Positions 1 through 8,898 of a stretch of DNA of 12,796 nt are shown piece after piece. Positions within the stretch are counted from its first letter, which is position 1. Each line of letters opens with the position of its first letter. A program made the position numbers and the translations under genes. The DNA is from Euperipatoides rowelli. Taxonomy: Eukaryota > Onychophora > Udeonychophora > Euonychophora > Peripatopsidae. The notes beneath the pieces were generated by a model, which was not told where the DNA came from, searched no databases, and saw nothing but the letters and a program-made list of their open reading frames with translations. Location: assembly GCA_003024985.2 (NCBI GenBank), contig PXIH01S0012456.1; one strand, written 5' to 3'.

Positions 1-21
1 CCCCCCCCCACAAAAAAAAAA
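1..21. repeat. C9/A10 homopolymer tract at the window edge
   Basis: Nine C are followed by ACA and a run of A. Read on the minus strand this is a T run leading into a G run, the same arrangement as the T21G10 tract at 8868-8898. It may be low-complexity slippage sequence or the remnant of a retroelement tail. The window edge prevents a choice. Confidence 0.8.
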
Positions 22-40
22 GTATATTTTTAAAGTCTAC

Positions 41-205
41 ACTTTGCAATCTACCCACATGCCAAATTTAATGTTTGTGCCATGTTCGGAAGTATGCTCA
101 ACAATTCAGGGTCAGTTCCCACTGCCCACCCCCAAAAATCTCCTCATCTACACTATTCACATGCCAATTTCAAGTTTGTGCCATGTTGGGAAGTATGCTA
201 AATCC
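41..205. repeat. Two-copy degenerate direct repeat, period about 102 bp
   Basis: A block starting CACATGCCAA near 56 recurs at 158. Both copies carry CACATGCC, then TTTGTGCCATGTT, then GGAAGTATGCT, with a few substitutions and small indels between them. The shared core is about 45 bp. A 104-codon open frame (44-358, +) spans both copies. Its codons show no domain, and the two copies fall into different frames, so the frame is probably accidental. The unit may belong to a dispersed family, but no transposon ends are visible. Confidence 0.7.
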
Positions 206-775
206 TTACTCCTCAATGATGACAAACATATAAACATAGGGCCTACAAACTTTCTACTTTGTATATTAGATAAGACTCATCAATTAGAAATAATATGTTT
301 CAAACATTTCATCACATCTAATTTTTTGAGAGAAAAAATCTACTGCTACAAACTATAAGAATAACGACTAATCTTTGTTGTACGCTTTTTCTTTTTTTTT
401 TCATCAAATTATTTCTAAAATGATTTTTCACCTTAGCAATTTAAAATTTACATAGTAATAGCCTACAATTAAAATTTCTAGGAAATGTAAAAGTAATGTT
501 TAAACATCAAAAAAAAAAAAGCAATAAGTTATTGTTTTATTTTCAGGAAGACAAACTACTATTGATTATTGGAAGAGAAATAATATTAAACTTCAGTGTT
601 AAAAAATACTAATTCGATTACTTTTATCTTTTTAAAAATGTTATACCATACATATTTCTTTAGGTGTTTAAACATTAGATTTAAACTATACTGCAGAAAA
701 TTTAAAAAATGCCTAAGTTTGTGATTTTCTTGCACAGAAAACAGTTTTTGTCACAGCAAAAATAATACACCTTTA
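206..775. other. AT-rich unassigned sequence
   Basis: No recognisable gene, RNA or transposon. It contains A and T homopolymers (for example near 389 and 510). The best splice-like signal is a pyrimidine-rich stretch ending in CAG at 544-546, followed by 21 open codons to a TAA at 610-612. That peptide matches nothing I recognise, and such a short frame can arise by chance, so it is not called as an exon. Confidence 0.5.
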
Positions 776-1164
776 ATATTTAGTAATACAATATTAATAG
801 TATAATACCCTATTATTGTTACAGCTTTATTATTAAGGTATGGTATTTATATTATTATTATTATTATTAGTACAATATTTTTACTATTTCACTATTATAA
901 TTATTACAATATTATTAATCCATATTATTAATCCACTACTACAATCACTATACTACAATCACTATTACTACAATTCCTACTACTAGCCTACTACTACTAC
1001 AATAACTATTACTACAATATTTATTACTACATTTACTTTTAAAATTGCTATTGCTACAATTGCTATTACTATAATTACTATTACAATTACCATTACTACA
1101 AATACCAATTATTCTTATTTCTATTACTATTCCTACTATTTCTACAATTCTATTTTCTATTTCA

Positions 1165-1224
1165 ATTACTATTCTAACATCTATATTACTATTCCAACAT
1201 TTATATTACTATTCCAACATTTCT
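1165..1224. repeat. Three tandem 20-bp units inside the microsatellite
   Basis: ATTACTATTCTAACATCTAT (1165), ATTACTATTCCAACATTTAT (1185) and ATTACTATTCCAACATTTCT (1205) follow one another exactly 20 bp apart and differ at a few bases. This is a local higher-order unit that grew out of the triplet array. Confidence 0.85.
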
Positions 1225-1253
1225 ATTACTATTTCTACATTAATACTATTACT

Positions 1254-1347
1254 ACAATTGCTATTAAGACAGTTACTATTATGATATAACTTTTTATATT
1301 ACAATTGCTATTAAGACAGTTACTATTATGATATAACTTTTTATATT
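1254..1347. repeat. Perfect 47-bp tandem duplication inside the microsatellite
   Basis: The unit beginning ACAATTGCTATTAAGACAGT at 1254 is repeated without a difference at 1301, and ACAATT starts again at 1348. It holds the only notable G-containing words of this part of the array (AAGACAG, ATGATA). Complete identity in otherwise diverged surroundings indicates a recent duplication, or an assembly error at a repeat. Confidence 0.9.
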
Positions 1348-1500
1348 ACAATTACTAATAGTATAACTACTATTATTATTACTATTACTAATAATTATTA
1401 TTATTACAATTACTATTAGGCTACTCCAATTACTATTACTACAATTAACATTATTACATTATTATTCCAAAATTACTATTTAAATTATTATTCCAACTAC

Positions 1501-1512
1501 TTAGGGTTAGGG
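1501..1512 (+). repeat. Two TTAGGG units (interstitial telomere-like motif)
   Basis: TTAGGGTTAGGG sits inside the G-poor triplet array, followed by TAG. The metazoan telomere repeat is TTAGGG, so this could be a tiny interstitial telomeric trace left at a repaired break. Two units are also short enough to have arisen by chance. Confidence 0.4.
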
Positions 1513-2132
1513 TAGTCAATTACTAAATTGCTACAATTATTATTACTATAATTACTATTACAATTATTATACTACAATTACTATTGATATATTACTATTG
1601 ATATTGACTTGTACTATTACTACAAATTACTACTATTACTATAGCTCTTTCTATTACTGATTTCTATTATTATTACTACTAGTAGTAGAAACACTACTAT
1701 TACTATTACTAAATTTCTAATATTGTTACTATTTCTATTACTATTACTAAATTATTACTATTATTAGTAATTACTACTATTACTATTATTATTATTACTA
1801 TTACTACTATTATTACTATTATTAGTAATTATTAAATTAATAATTACTACTACAATTACTATTTACTATTACTATTGTTACTATTCCTATTAATACTATT
1901 TCTTTTACTATTACCACTATTTATATTACTACTACTACTACTAAATTACTATTACTATAATTACTAATACAATTGCTATTACTGTAAATACTTTGCTAAT
2001 ATTTCTATTATTACTCCTTTTTATTATCATTACTATTTCTATTACGGTACTACTTTTACTAAATGATTAATACTATTACTACAATTACTATTACTGCTAT
2101 TACTATTTATATTTATATTACTATTACTATAA

Positions 2133-3420
2133 AAATAGACGGGCTTTCCATAAATGTTATTGTATTTAGAAGCGAATTAACAAGAAAAAGTAAGCTACCT
2201 CATCCAGTAAATTTGGAGCAAGTTCAATAAATATAAAAAAGATTCACTGTTCAAAAATCCAAGTGAATCTAACTATGAAAAAAATATCCTCAAATTTCTC
2301 CCCTAAATAAGACATATTAAAAATTCATCAATCAATACCTTATCTATTCAAGATGAAAATTAGAAAAAAAAATTATGACAATATAATCAAAACTGAATGA
2401 ATACACTTGTGTATTGGCCCATGCTGATACCATATATCACATAATGGGCCAAATATTAAAGTGGGTGGTAGACCAAAAAATTTATTATCTAAATAAAAAA
2501 AATTTAAACATCATGCTGCAAGATTGAGGAACATTTCATAAATATTAATGTTTTCAGTTTGGTATTTATTTTTTAAAATCCTGTAATATATTGGCATTCA
2601 ACATTTTAAACCTGTAATGTCTTTAATTATGTTAATCCAGTGGTTATGGATGTGTAAACTATTAGGTTGCGATAAACTATTTCAGATCTATCATTAATAA
2701 AAACCCTTAATCCCAGTTATATAGGCCCTACTCATATTCTTAACTATAATTTGTATTAAATAGTTTAACTATATGATTTTTAAACAAAAAAAAAATAACT
2801 ACTGTAACCAGCTGAATTTTAAACTAAAATTGTAACTAAATTAATAGGCCTTATAGGCTTACACAGTTTTGTTACTAATTAATATCATTGAGCATGTCCT
2901 CCAAATGCAGCCCATGATATTTTCCTGATGTGGTGGTATCTAATGATTCCCTCTCTATACCTAAGTCTCATCTTTCTGATGATAATTGGAGTCTTGTCCA
3001 ATTGAAACGACAAACTATTTAATAGATAAACTTGGTGAAATATAAATTATGGATACTAATTATGTTTTGCTGCATGACGTGTGGTGTAAACTCATAAAGG
3101 AAAAGTGAGTAAAGCTTGATATCAGAAAGACTAACAGTGTGATTAGTGAATAGGTTTCTCTTCTATAATTCTATCTTTTATTTTTGTATTTTGCTGATAA
3201 TGGTGTTGCTTAATGCTATAAGAAAATATAGACCTAAAAAAAAAATTTAAAGGCTGAAGATTCCTGTGCAATTATCGCATGTAACATATCCATATGAATA
3301 AGTGCCGATTATGTGAGTTTAAGAAATTTTTGTCCCATAATAATAAAATTATAAAAATTAAATTAAAAAAATGATTTAGGTAGCAACGAATAGATGTGGC
3401 AAAATCTAAGCGAACACAAA
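2133..3420 (+). other. AT-rich non-coding sequence, probably intronic
   Basis: This stretch lies between the microsatellite and the splice acceptor of the terminal exon at 3442. If that exon is real, this is part of its preceding intron. No upstream exon with paired splice sites was found in it. One 36-codon open piece (2905-3012, hydrophobic) lacks convincing splice sites. No transposon was identified. Confidence 0.5.
2414..2452. repeat. Short inverted repeat, 9-bp arms with 21-bp loop
   Basis: TTGGCCCAT at 2414-2422 is the exact reverse complement of ATGGGCCAA at 2444-2452. The arms are GC-rich compared with the surroundings and could form a hairpin. No element boundary or target duplication accompanies it. 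Confidence 0.6.
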
Positions 3421-3441
3421 TTTTTTTCTTGTTCTTAATAG
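3421..3441 (+). other. Predicted 3' splice acceptor
   Basis: A pyrimidine-rich tract (TTTTTTTCTTGTTCTTAATAG) ends in AG at 3440-3441, directly before an open reading frame with a clear protein signature. The codon phase implies a phase-1 intron: the first two exon bases complete a codon begun in the previous exon. Confidence 0.6.
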
Positions 3442-3542
3442 GTGCACGTTGGGTAGCAATAGGTGGTGCTGTAATTATTATAATTATAACTGGCTTCTTG
3501 ATTTTATTCCTGTGGAGTTATGACAAGGATAAAGTCTATTAA
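3442..3542 (+). CDS. Putative last coding exon of a single-pass membrane protein (partial)
   Basis: After the acceptor AG, the frame from 3444 encodes 32 residues and ends at TAA 3540-3542. The order is a short ARW lead, a glycine-containing strongly hydrophobic segment of about 20 residues (AIGG, then VIIIIITGF, LILFLW), and the polar tail SYDKDKVY. This is the usual layout of a membrane-spanning helix with a very short cytoplasmic end, as in type I or tail-anchored proteins. The frame is open exactly from splice site to stop, and poly(A) signals follow. A phase-1 boundary just before a transmembrane exon is common in genes for extracellular-domain proteins. I do not recognise the family. 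The extracellular part and all earlier exons must lie upstream of this window or in unrecognised exons. The alternative is that a hydrophobic frame arose by chance in AT-rich DNA. Confidence 0.5.
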
Positions 3543-3860
3543 ACACCAATGTTGTGACATTGATGAGGAGGATAATAGACACTATCGCAGCTGTCTCCTT
3601 AAGAGACGTTGGACAAAACATGGTGAGAATATGGACTGGATGTGATACAGGCCAGAAATGGCACTTATGTAGAGGTGAATTAAAATTGTAATAAAAACTT
3701 TGAGTTTAACATCATTTTGCCACAAACTGTTCATTGTTACCTATTATCGTTTATTTTAAAATAATTTTTGTACCGTAATGAGAGAAAGACTTACTGTACC
3801 GGTATATAATTAATTTATTTTAAAAGAAAATAAAGTGAACTAAATTAACTATTTCAGCTA
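3543..3860 (+). terminator. Putative 3' UTR with poly(A) signals at 3690 and 3829
   Basis: Downstream of the TAA there are about 300 bp without coding potential, with AATAAA at 3690-3695 and again at 3829-3834. A GT/T-rich stretch (TGTATGTGCTTTATTT, 3868-3883) follows the second signal at the distance expected of a downstream cleavage element, so cleavage near 3850 is plausible. AATAAA is frequent by chance in AT-rich DNA. The support comes from its combination with the exon, the spacing and the GT-rich element. Confidence 0.45.
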
Positions 3861-5080
3861 GATTACATGTATGTGCTTTATTTCACCCTATACGTAAATT
3901 TATATTCACCCCCTATCTCTGCCCTTAGGCCCCTCTGTGAGGTTAGTTATTCCTTAGATCCCCATATATTGCTTCTTAGATAAGGCTTTTTAAAATTCAG
4001 GTTTATCTGGATCTTTGGGATTCAGGGATAGCCAAGCCGAGTGTACCCCTCCATCCCCGAATATATAGATAACCATTTAAATGGGCAACCTTAAGATAAT
4101 AATCACTCAAATAATCAACAGAATGATTATAAATACTTCTCCAATTTAATTTTCAAAAATAAAAGGTCATATTCTGAATAATAATAAATTTGTCCACATC
4201 AATAATTCTCACAGAATAGGGTAAACTTCTTTAATTACTTTGGTCCTATACATTTGATGACAAGATAAATTAAATGGCCTCAGAACAAAAAAAAATATGA
4301 GATAAAATAATAGACTATTTTTGTCTATTGCTCTATGTAAATCTGTCAGATACCAGGCGTCTCCTGTATCCTTAAACAGAACGCAAAACAGCATTTTCCC
4401 CCAATAATTTGTATAAATAAATGTAAAAGATGAAAAGGTAAAAAGAAATACCTGGAATTTCAGTTGTAGGGTCACAAATAAACAAGAACTAGAATGGTTG
4501 AATGGAATTTAACTTACCTAAAATAAAAACAAAAAGAGAACAAAATTAATAAATAGTATAAATAGTTTTTATAAACAATTAAATATTACATTTGAATTGA
4601 TCACACTAATGGAGGGGGGGGGGGATCTCACTCACATCTCATTATAAGAGCCCTCAAGTAATTAAGATATTTTTTTTTTTTAGAAAAATCATCAAGGTGG
4701 AAGTCAAAACTACTACTCACACACCCTCTCACTCCTTCACTTCAAACATTAAAAAAATATATATATTTAACCTTATTTTTAATTGTCTTAGAATAAAGAG
4801 GAAAATTTTACCTTAACATGTTCTGGCTGCTGTGAGCGAAGCTTATAATTTTAAATTTAGGTATAGGGGTTTATATAATTTCACTATAAAAATAAATCCA
4901 TTGTTGAAAACTTTTTTTTTTTTTTCACATAAATAACATACACACAAAGAAAAAATATAGAAATGGGAGTTAACCCTTTAGCAGGTGAATTAAGTATGGG
5001 GAGTATCATTTACAAGAGCCTAAATCTCACAACCAGCATTTATTTATGTCACATGACTAAAAATGGAATGCAGCCTTATT
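3861..5080. other. AT-rich intergenic sequence without recognised features
   Basis: It holds homopolymer runs (A, T and an 11-base G run) and a short TATATATAT stretch near 4757. A minus-strand 88-codon frame (4209-4475) is low-complexity and has no domain. A minus-strand splice-like pair near 4518 and 4454 encloses stops in all frames. Confidence 0.5.
4614..4624 (+). repeat. G11 homopolymer
   Basis: Eleven consecutive G follow GGA in a strongly AT-rich neighbourhood. It is one of three long G or C runs in the window (with 1-9 and 8889-8898). It is prone to slippage and to sequencing error. Confidence 0.85.
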
Positions 5081-5190
5081 TTTTTCTTTACAGCCATAAC
5101 CTTCTCCCATTCTGAACCCTAATTCCTACTACATAATAAAGAACTAAGCCCAACACTATGATGATTATAATCAAGGAGCACAATAAACTT
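5081..5190 (+). repeat. Dispersed repeat, copy A (related to 9254-9350)
   Basis: AGCCTTATTTTT, then CATAACCTT, CCTAATTCCTACTAC, AATAAAGAACTA, CCCAACACTATGAT and AATCAAGGAGCACAATAA follow in the same order and nearly the same spacing as the segment starting at 9254. The two copies differ by many substitutions and small indels, so the family is old. No coding potential, poly(A) tail or inverted ends are seen. It could be part of a SINE or a MITE, or a transposed piece of the minisatellite region. Confidence 0.65.
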
Positions 5191-5215
5191 TTTTTGATCA
5201 TTTTTGATCATTTTT
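5191..5215. repeat. 10-bp tandem TTTTTGATCA, two full copies plus a partial
   Basis: TTTTTGATCA at 5191 and 5201 is followed by TTTTT at 5211. It directly abuts dispersed repeat copy A and includes the palindrome TGATCA. It is probably simple slippage at the edge of the repeat. Confidence 0.8.
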
Positions 5216-5278
5216 ACACAACTTATGTAAAACATGTGCAGTGCGTATGATAGTAGAGATCTCCCAAGCTTAACCTTC

Positions 5279-5335
5279 AAGCGGGCGCACACAAATTTTT
5301 AACATGAGCGGTCGTGTGTCGTAATTTTTTACGAT
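5279..5335 (+). repeat. GC-rich repeat end with GTCGTAA motif, copies 1a and 1b
   Basis: Two related blocks lie in tandem: AGCGGGCGCACACAAATTTT from about 5280, and CATGAGCGGTCGTGTGTCGT followed by AATTTTTTACGA (5303-5334). The second matches the segment at 5746-5775 in direct orientation and the segment at 5901-5934 in inverted orientation. The GC-rich outer part, joined to a palindromic TCGTAA/TTACGA core, resembles a transposon terminus. Confidence 0.6.
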
Positions 5336-5745
5336 TCATAGAATCCTATGTATAAAACTTTCTAAATATGTGACATTCATTACACTTGTATTTATTGTAT
5401 GTCCAGATAATACATTGTTAAATATTTCAAAATCTATAACAGATATAAAAAACTTTTAAGTATTTTTTGTTCTTTTATCAGGAATTTTAATATATAAAGA
5501 AAAAAAATTCCAACTGAGAGATTTTTTTTATGATTTTTTTTCTAAATGTCGGGCTATAATAAAAAAAAAGAAAAGCCAGTTTAGGCTATCTTACATTTTC
5601 CTTTGCTGTTTCTCTGTCGCTGGAGATTAATTTTTTTGTTTTGATTTTTGAAATCTGCATTAAATTCTGATTTTAAAAATATATAAGTTTATTCCTAAAT
5701 GTTTTATAATATTTGTATTACGCTACCTGAAAGTCAATATTATTA

Positions 5746-5936
5746 CATCAGCGGGTGCGTGTCGTAAAATTTATGTCTGGACGTCTTTTTACAAATAATT
5801 CTAAAAACCTTCCAATTTTGTAGTGTTGAGTTAGTTTTAGGAACAGAAGACAGAGATAAACCAACAAGACCATACATATACACATTTTAAAAAAATTGAA
5901 TTTGTCGTAAAATTTACGACAGCACGCTCGCATGAA
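5746..5936. mobile_element. Candidate MITE-like element with palindromic terminal inverted repeats
   Basis: The left end at 5746 (CATCAGCGGGTGCGTGTCGT, then AAAATTTA) and the reverse complement of the right end at 5934 (CATGCGAGCGTGCTGTCGTA, then AATTTTA) share about 25 alignable bases with small differences. The right end contains a perfect 17-bp palindrome at 5904-5920. The inside (about 135 bp) has no transposase. A length near 190 bp and inverted ends suit a non-autonomous DNA transposon, but no convincing target-site duplication is visible and the superfamily is unknown. Part of an 80-codon minus-strand open frame overlaps it and is most likely accidental. Confidence 0.5.
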
Positions 5937-6498
5937 AGATAAACATGCCATGGGAAAACAAATGCTATATGTGAAATCTAAGTGCTTCAATTATTTTTCC
6001 CTTTGCAAAAATCATGCGGACACCAATGTTTAGTGCAGCTTCTAATTGAAAAGAAAATTAAAGTCAAAAAACCCTGTATTGAATGCTGCACTAGAAAAAA
6101 AAACTGTCATACGCACAGTTATTTTAATGTTTTTCTATACTGATCAATCTGCTATCGGATGATTTAAACTCAGTTCTTCTCAGTTTTTATTTTCTTTGAG
6201 AGGAAAAAAATCTTAGAAGTGAAGATCGGTGTTTACAAAGATATGATTCATTTCATGACAAAAACTCTTGGAAAGTTGTGTGAAAAACACACACGGACGC
6301 ACAAACATTTACGCATCATGCAGAAGTGTAAAATAAGTGTGTGAACTTGAATATCAGGCCTTTAGCCAAAATCTATATCTTCATTTTCTCCTGAGAATTT
6401 GCATATTTGTGGCTTTTTCAAGAAACTAAAAAAAAAATCCTAAATTTTGTTGACCTAGGTTACAATTTAAAAAAAAATCTCTGAGCACTCAAGAGTAC
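5937..6498. other. AT-rich sequence without recognised features
   Basis: No gene, RNA or element recognised. It contains A- and T-rich runs and a short CA-rich patch near 6286 (AACACACACGGACGCACAAA). Confidence 0.5.
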
Positions 6499-6516
6499 TT
6501 CAGAGCATGCTCTGAA
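6499..6516. repeat. Perfect 18-bp palindrome TTCAGAGCATGCTCTGAA
   Basis: The sequence equals its own reverse complement across all 18 bases, with no spacer. Its centre, GAGCATGCTC (6503-6512), fits the p53-family half-site RRRCWWGYYY, and a second fit (GAGCATGCTT) lies at 6545-6554. The 32-bp gap between them is longer than in a classical full site, and no gene is identified nearby. It could be a binding site for a dimeric factor or simply a chance palindrome. Confidence 0.5.
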
Positions 6517-6554
6517 TCCAGAAATTCCAATTTTAAAAGAATCGGAGCATGCTT

Positions 6555-8867
6555 TGTCGTAGATTTAATAAACTCCAAGCACTATCAAAGTTCACTCTGA
6601 CTACGAGTAAAAGCAACGAGATTCAGAAAAGTACCCACAATGCATCATGATAATCAAAATCTAAAATGGAGCAAAATTGACTTTATTGATATTTACACAT
6701 GTCAAATATGACTTAACTGGTCTAACCATTGTAAGCAATATTTGTTCCTCATAAATTTTCTATTTTGACTACTACAAGATCTTTTACGATGCAGACATTC
6801 ACGGACAGTTTGTCTTATAACATGGGATTAATGCAGGAATGTTTTCATTTGGGATTTTCTACATATAAGCAGCTCGAGAAGTATATAAATTAAACATACA
6901 GACCTACAGTAAAAATACTTATAAAATTAACAGCAACATTAATTTTTAGTTGCTCTTACTATTAATGGCCATTACCAAGTTTTTTATCTAAAAATTATAT
7001 AGGCCTACAGTATTATATTATGGAATATGGATTAAAAAAACATAAACAAACACATATATTGCACCATCTAAAATTAGAGTATAGATTAATATTGCATCTT
7101 GATGACACTGTCAATTGACAGCGGCATAGTTGTTATGTTTTAGGTATTCTGCTCCAAGTGTTATTTTAATTTAAATGTTTCTAGTGGTGTAATTTAATAT
7201 AGTTGTCTAGAAATAATGCAGATTATAGTCAGAGTACATTTGATGATCATATATAAGTCTTGCCAAGTCTCAAAGTATCCAAGGGATTGTTGCAAAGAAA
7301 CACAAAAATGTTGCCACATTTTGTTACCACCTACAGCCATAATTGTCAAGAAAAATTAATTTACATTAAATTCTTAATTTTGTTTTGCAAATCAACTAAA
7401 ATCTCTTATTTCAATATAAAATACCTCATATTCATAATTTCTAGTTTTTACTAATATTTTAATAATACCGAGATACACTGTAGGTTACAGTAATAATTAT
7501 GAGAAAAGTCATTACTATTTGTCAAGACAAACAGAGTCCCTGAGATCATTGTCTCTATTATCACATGAACAAACCAGTATATGTCTTCTATTAATCCATC
7601 ATAAAACACTGGCAAATACAAAATAGTCTTGTAACAGTCCACTAACTATCTCTGAAGTTCGTCAACTGGTAAGACATGAATACTTTGAAATGCCAGATCT
7701 TTAGGTTGCATATGTATATCAAGTCATTTATAATTATCAGATTAAATTATTTCAGTCAAAATACTCTTACTGACATAATGTGCTCTTTATTCAATCACTA
7801 AAGAATCAAGTCCAGAGAACATCATAACTTCCCATGACTGAAAGTCTGAAGGGCATTTAATCTCTTATTCACTGAAAGGCAGACATTGTCAAACTCTCCT
7901 TTTAGAAAAAGGCTAAGTTAAAAACAATAGAAATGCTGTAGTTTCTGTAATAGTCAACAGACTAATCTGATTGTCATGTAATCAGGTTTATCCTTTATTT
8001 TTTTGAGATAAAGAAATTATTCGTTTAATTGTGGAAAATAATATATTAGAAAGATAAGAGTGATGATAGATGATGTATTTATGTTTTACGGTAGTAATAA
8101 TCACATATGTAAAAATGTTGCGCCAATGAGTGAAAGAAAATATTGTACTTTGTTAGCATTTAGTCATTTGTCAAATGCAAAGATCATTATATATTTATTA
8201 GGAAACACATCATGCGTTTATCTGTGCCAATGGAGAATTAATATGTGGATGGTGGAGTGAATTATCGGATAGCAGACCCACTTTTTTTTACACCCGTGCC
8301 TTATAACACTTCCCATGCATTACTAAATAAATACCCGAAATACTAGTATGAAATGCATAACTCAATGTCGTTTACACATTCTAACTTTTGAAAGAACAAG
8401 GAGACAGAAAAAAAAGGCAACAGCTTAAATTGTTCTGGAATTTTAAAATGGAGGAGCTAATTTTATATCTAGTGCTTTGCACTCTTTAGTGTGTTTTCAT
8501 GGCAGCTTTTAAAAGTTTTAATATATATTATTGAATATTCCCAGTACTCCCATTTTTCAGATCATTCAGTTGACCTTGCTACATAAATGCATCTAAATGC
8601 TGTTTACATTGTAATATTCTAATGCGTTTAATATACAGTGCCAAAAAGTATTTCACAAGCATTCATTACCATTAGATTTGAAGGTAACTGTTTAACACCA
8701 AATGTCACTAAATCAACAAGGTTTTGGGTTTAGTAGTTTTAATTACTATGAACTATGAATCAGAGAAATTTGATAGGATTAGAGATTTCAGCTTCACCTT
8801 ATTATCTGTCTCTTACTGAATTTTATGTGCAAATATACAAGTATGTATCTCAAGTTAAAGCCAATTG
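6555..8867. other. AT-rich intergenic sequence, no gene recognised
   Basis: Open frames here are short (66 codons or fewer), biased in composition and without splice support, including 7260-7454 (+), 7451-7642 (-) and 8060-8260 (+). No transposon, tRNA or long repeat was recognised. It contains one palindrome (7108-7121) and a TAGGCCTA motif at 7000. Confidence 0.5.
7108..7121. repeat. Perfect 14-bp palindrome CTGTCAATTGACAG
   Basis: The 14 bases are self-complementary with no spacer. No larger inverted repeat or target duplication surrounds them. TGACAG is the core recognised by TALE-class homeodomain proteins (Meis/TGIF type), so two facing cores are present. Any binding is inference. Confidence 0.45.
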
Positions 8868-8898
8868 TTTTTTTTTTTTTTTTTTTTTGGGGGGGGGG
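8868..8898 (+). repeat. T21G10 homopolymer junction
   Basis: Twenty-one T are followed at once by ten G. On the minus strand this reads C10A21, the order seen at the window start (C9, then A10). It may be a retroelement tail on the minus strand or a slippage-prone low-complexity tract. No element body was recognised beside it. Confidence 0.85.

Larger units (their letters stand above)
776..2132. repeat. Compound ATT/ACT trinucleotide microsatellite array, about 1.35 kb
   Basis: The + strand is built almost entirely of ATT, ACT, ACA and TTA triplets in shifting register (runs such as TATTATTATTATTATTAG near 850 and TACTATTACTACAATTAC throughout), with very few G. Imperfections and higher-order duplications are common, as expected of an old, repeatedly slipped array. 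Stop codons occur in all frames, so it is not a low-complexity coding region. The edges are gradual: unique-looking sequence resumes at about 2133. Confidence 0.95.

Noticed and set aside
44-358. 104-codon open frame on the + strand
   Set aside because: It spans a degenerate two-copy repeat whose copies fall into different frames. It has no domain, splice support or recognisable similarity.
544-612. Acceptor-like CAG followed by 21 open codons and a stop
   Set aside because: The peptide is unremarkable and there is no downstream poly(A) context as good as at 3442. A short open run is expected often by chance.
1501-1512. Interstitial telomere from a chromosome fusion
   Set aside because: Only two TTAGGG units without degenerate flanking copies, which is too little to infer a fusion.
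2905-3012. 36 hydrophobic open codons (with FLMWWYLMIP), possibly a second transmembrane exon upstream of 3442
   Set aside because: An AG precedes part of it, but there is no donor site before the in-frame TGA, so it cannot be spliced to the exon at 3442 in this frame.
4209-4475. 88-codon open frame on the minus strand
   Set aside because: Phe/Leu-rich translation of AT-rich DNA, with no motif and no neighbouring exon. The length is within chance at this composition.
4454-4519. Minus-strand acceptor/donor pair suggesting an exon
   Set aside because: All three frames between the sites hold stop codons.
5748-5990. 80-codon open frame on the minus strand
   Set aside because: It overlaps the candidate inverted-repeat element and ends inside its terminus. 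No domain, and the Cys-rich look is not a known pattern.
8060-8260. 66-codon open frame on the + strand
   Set aside because: No domain, and no promoter, splice or poly(A) context to separate it from chance.
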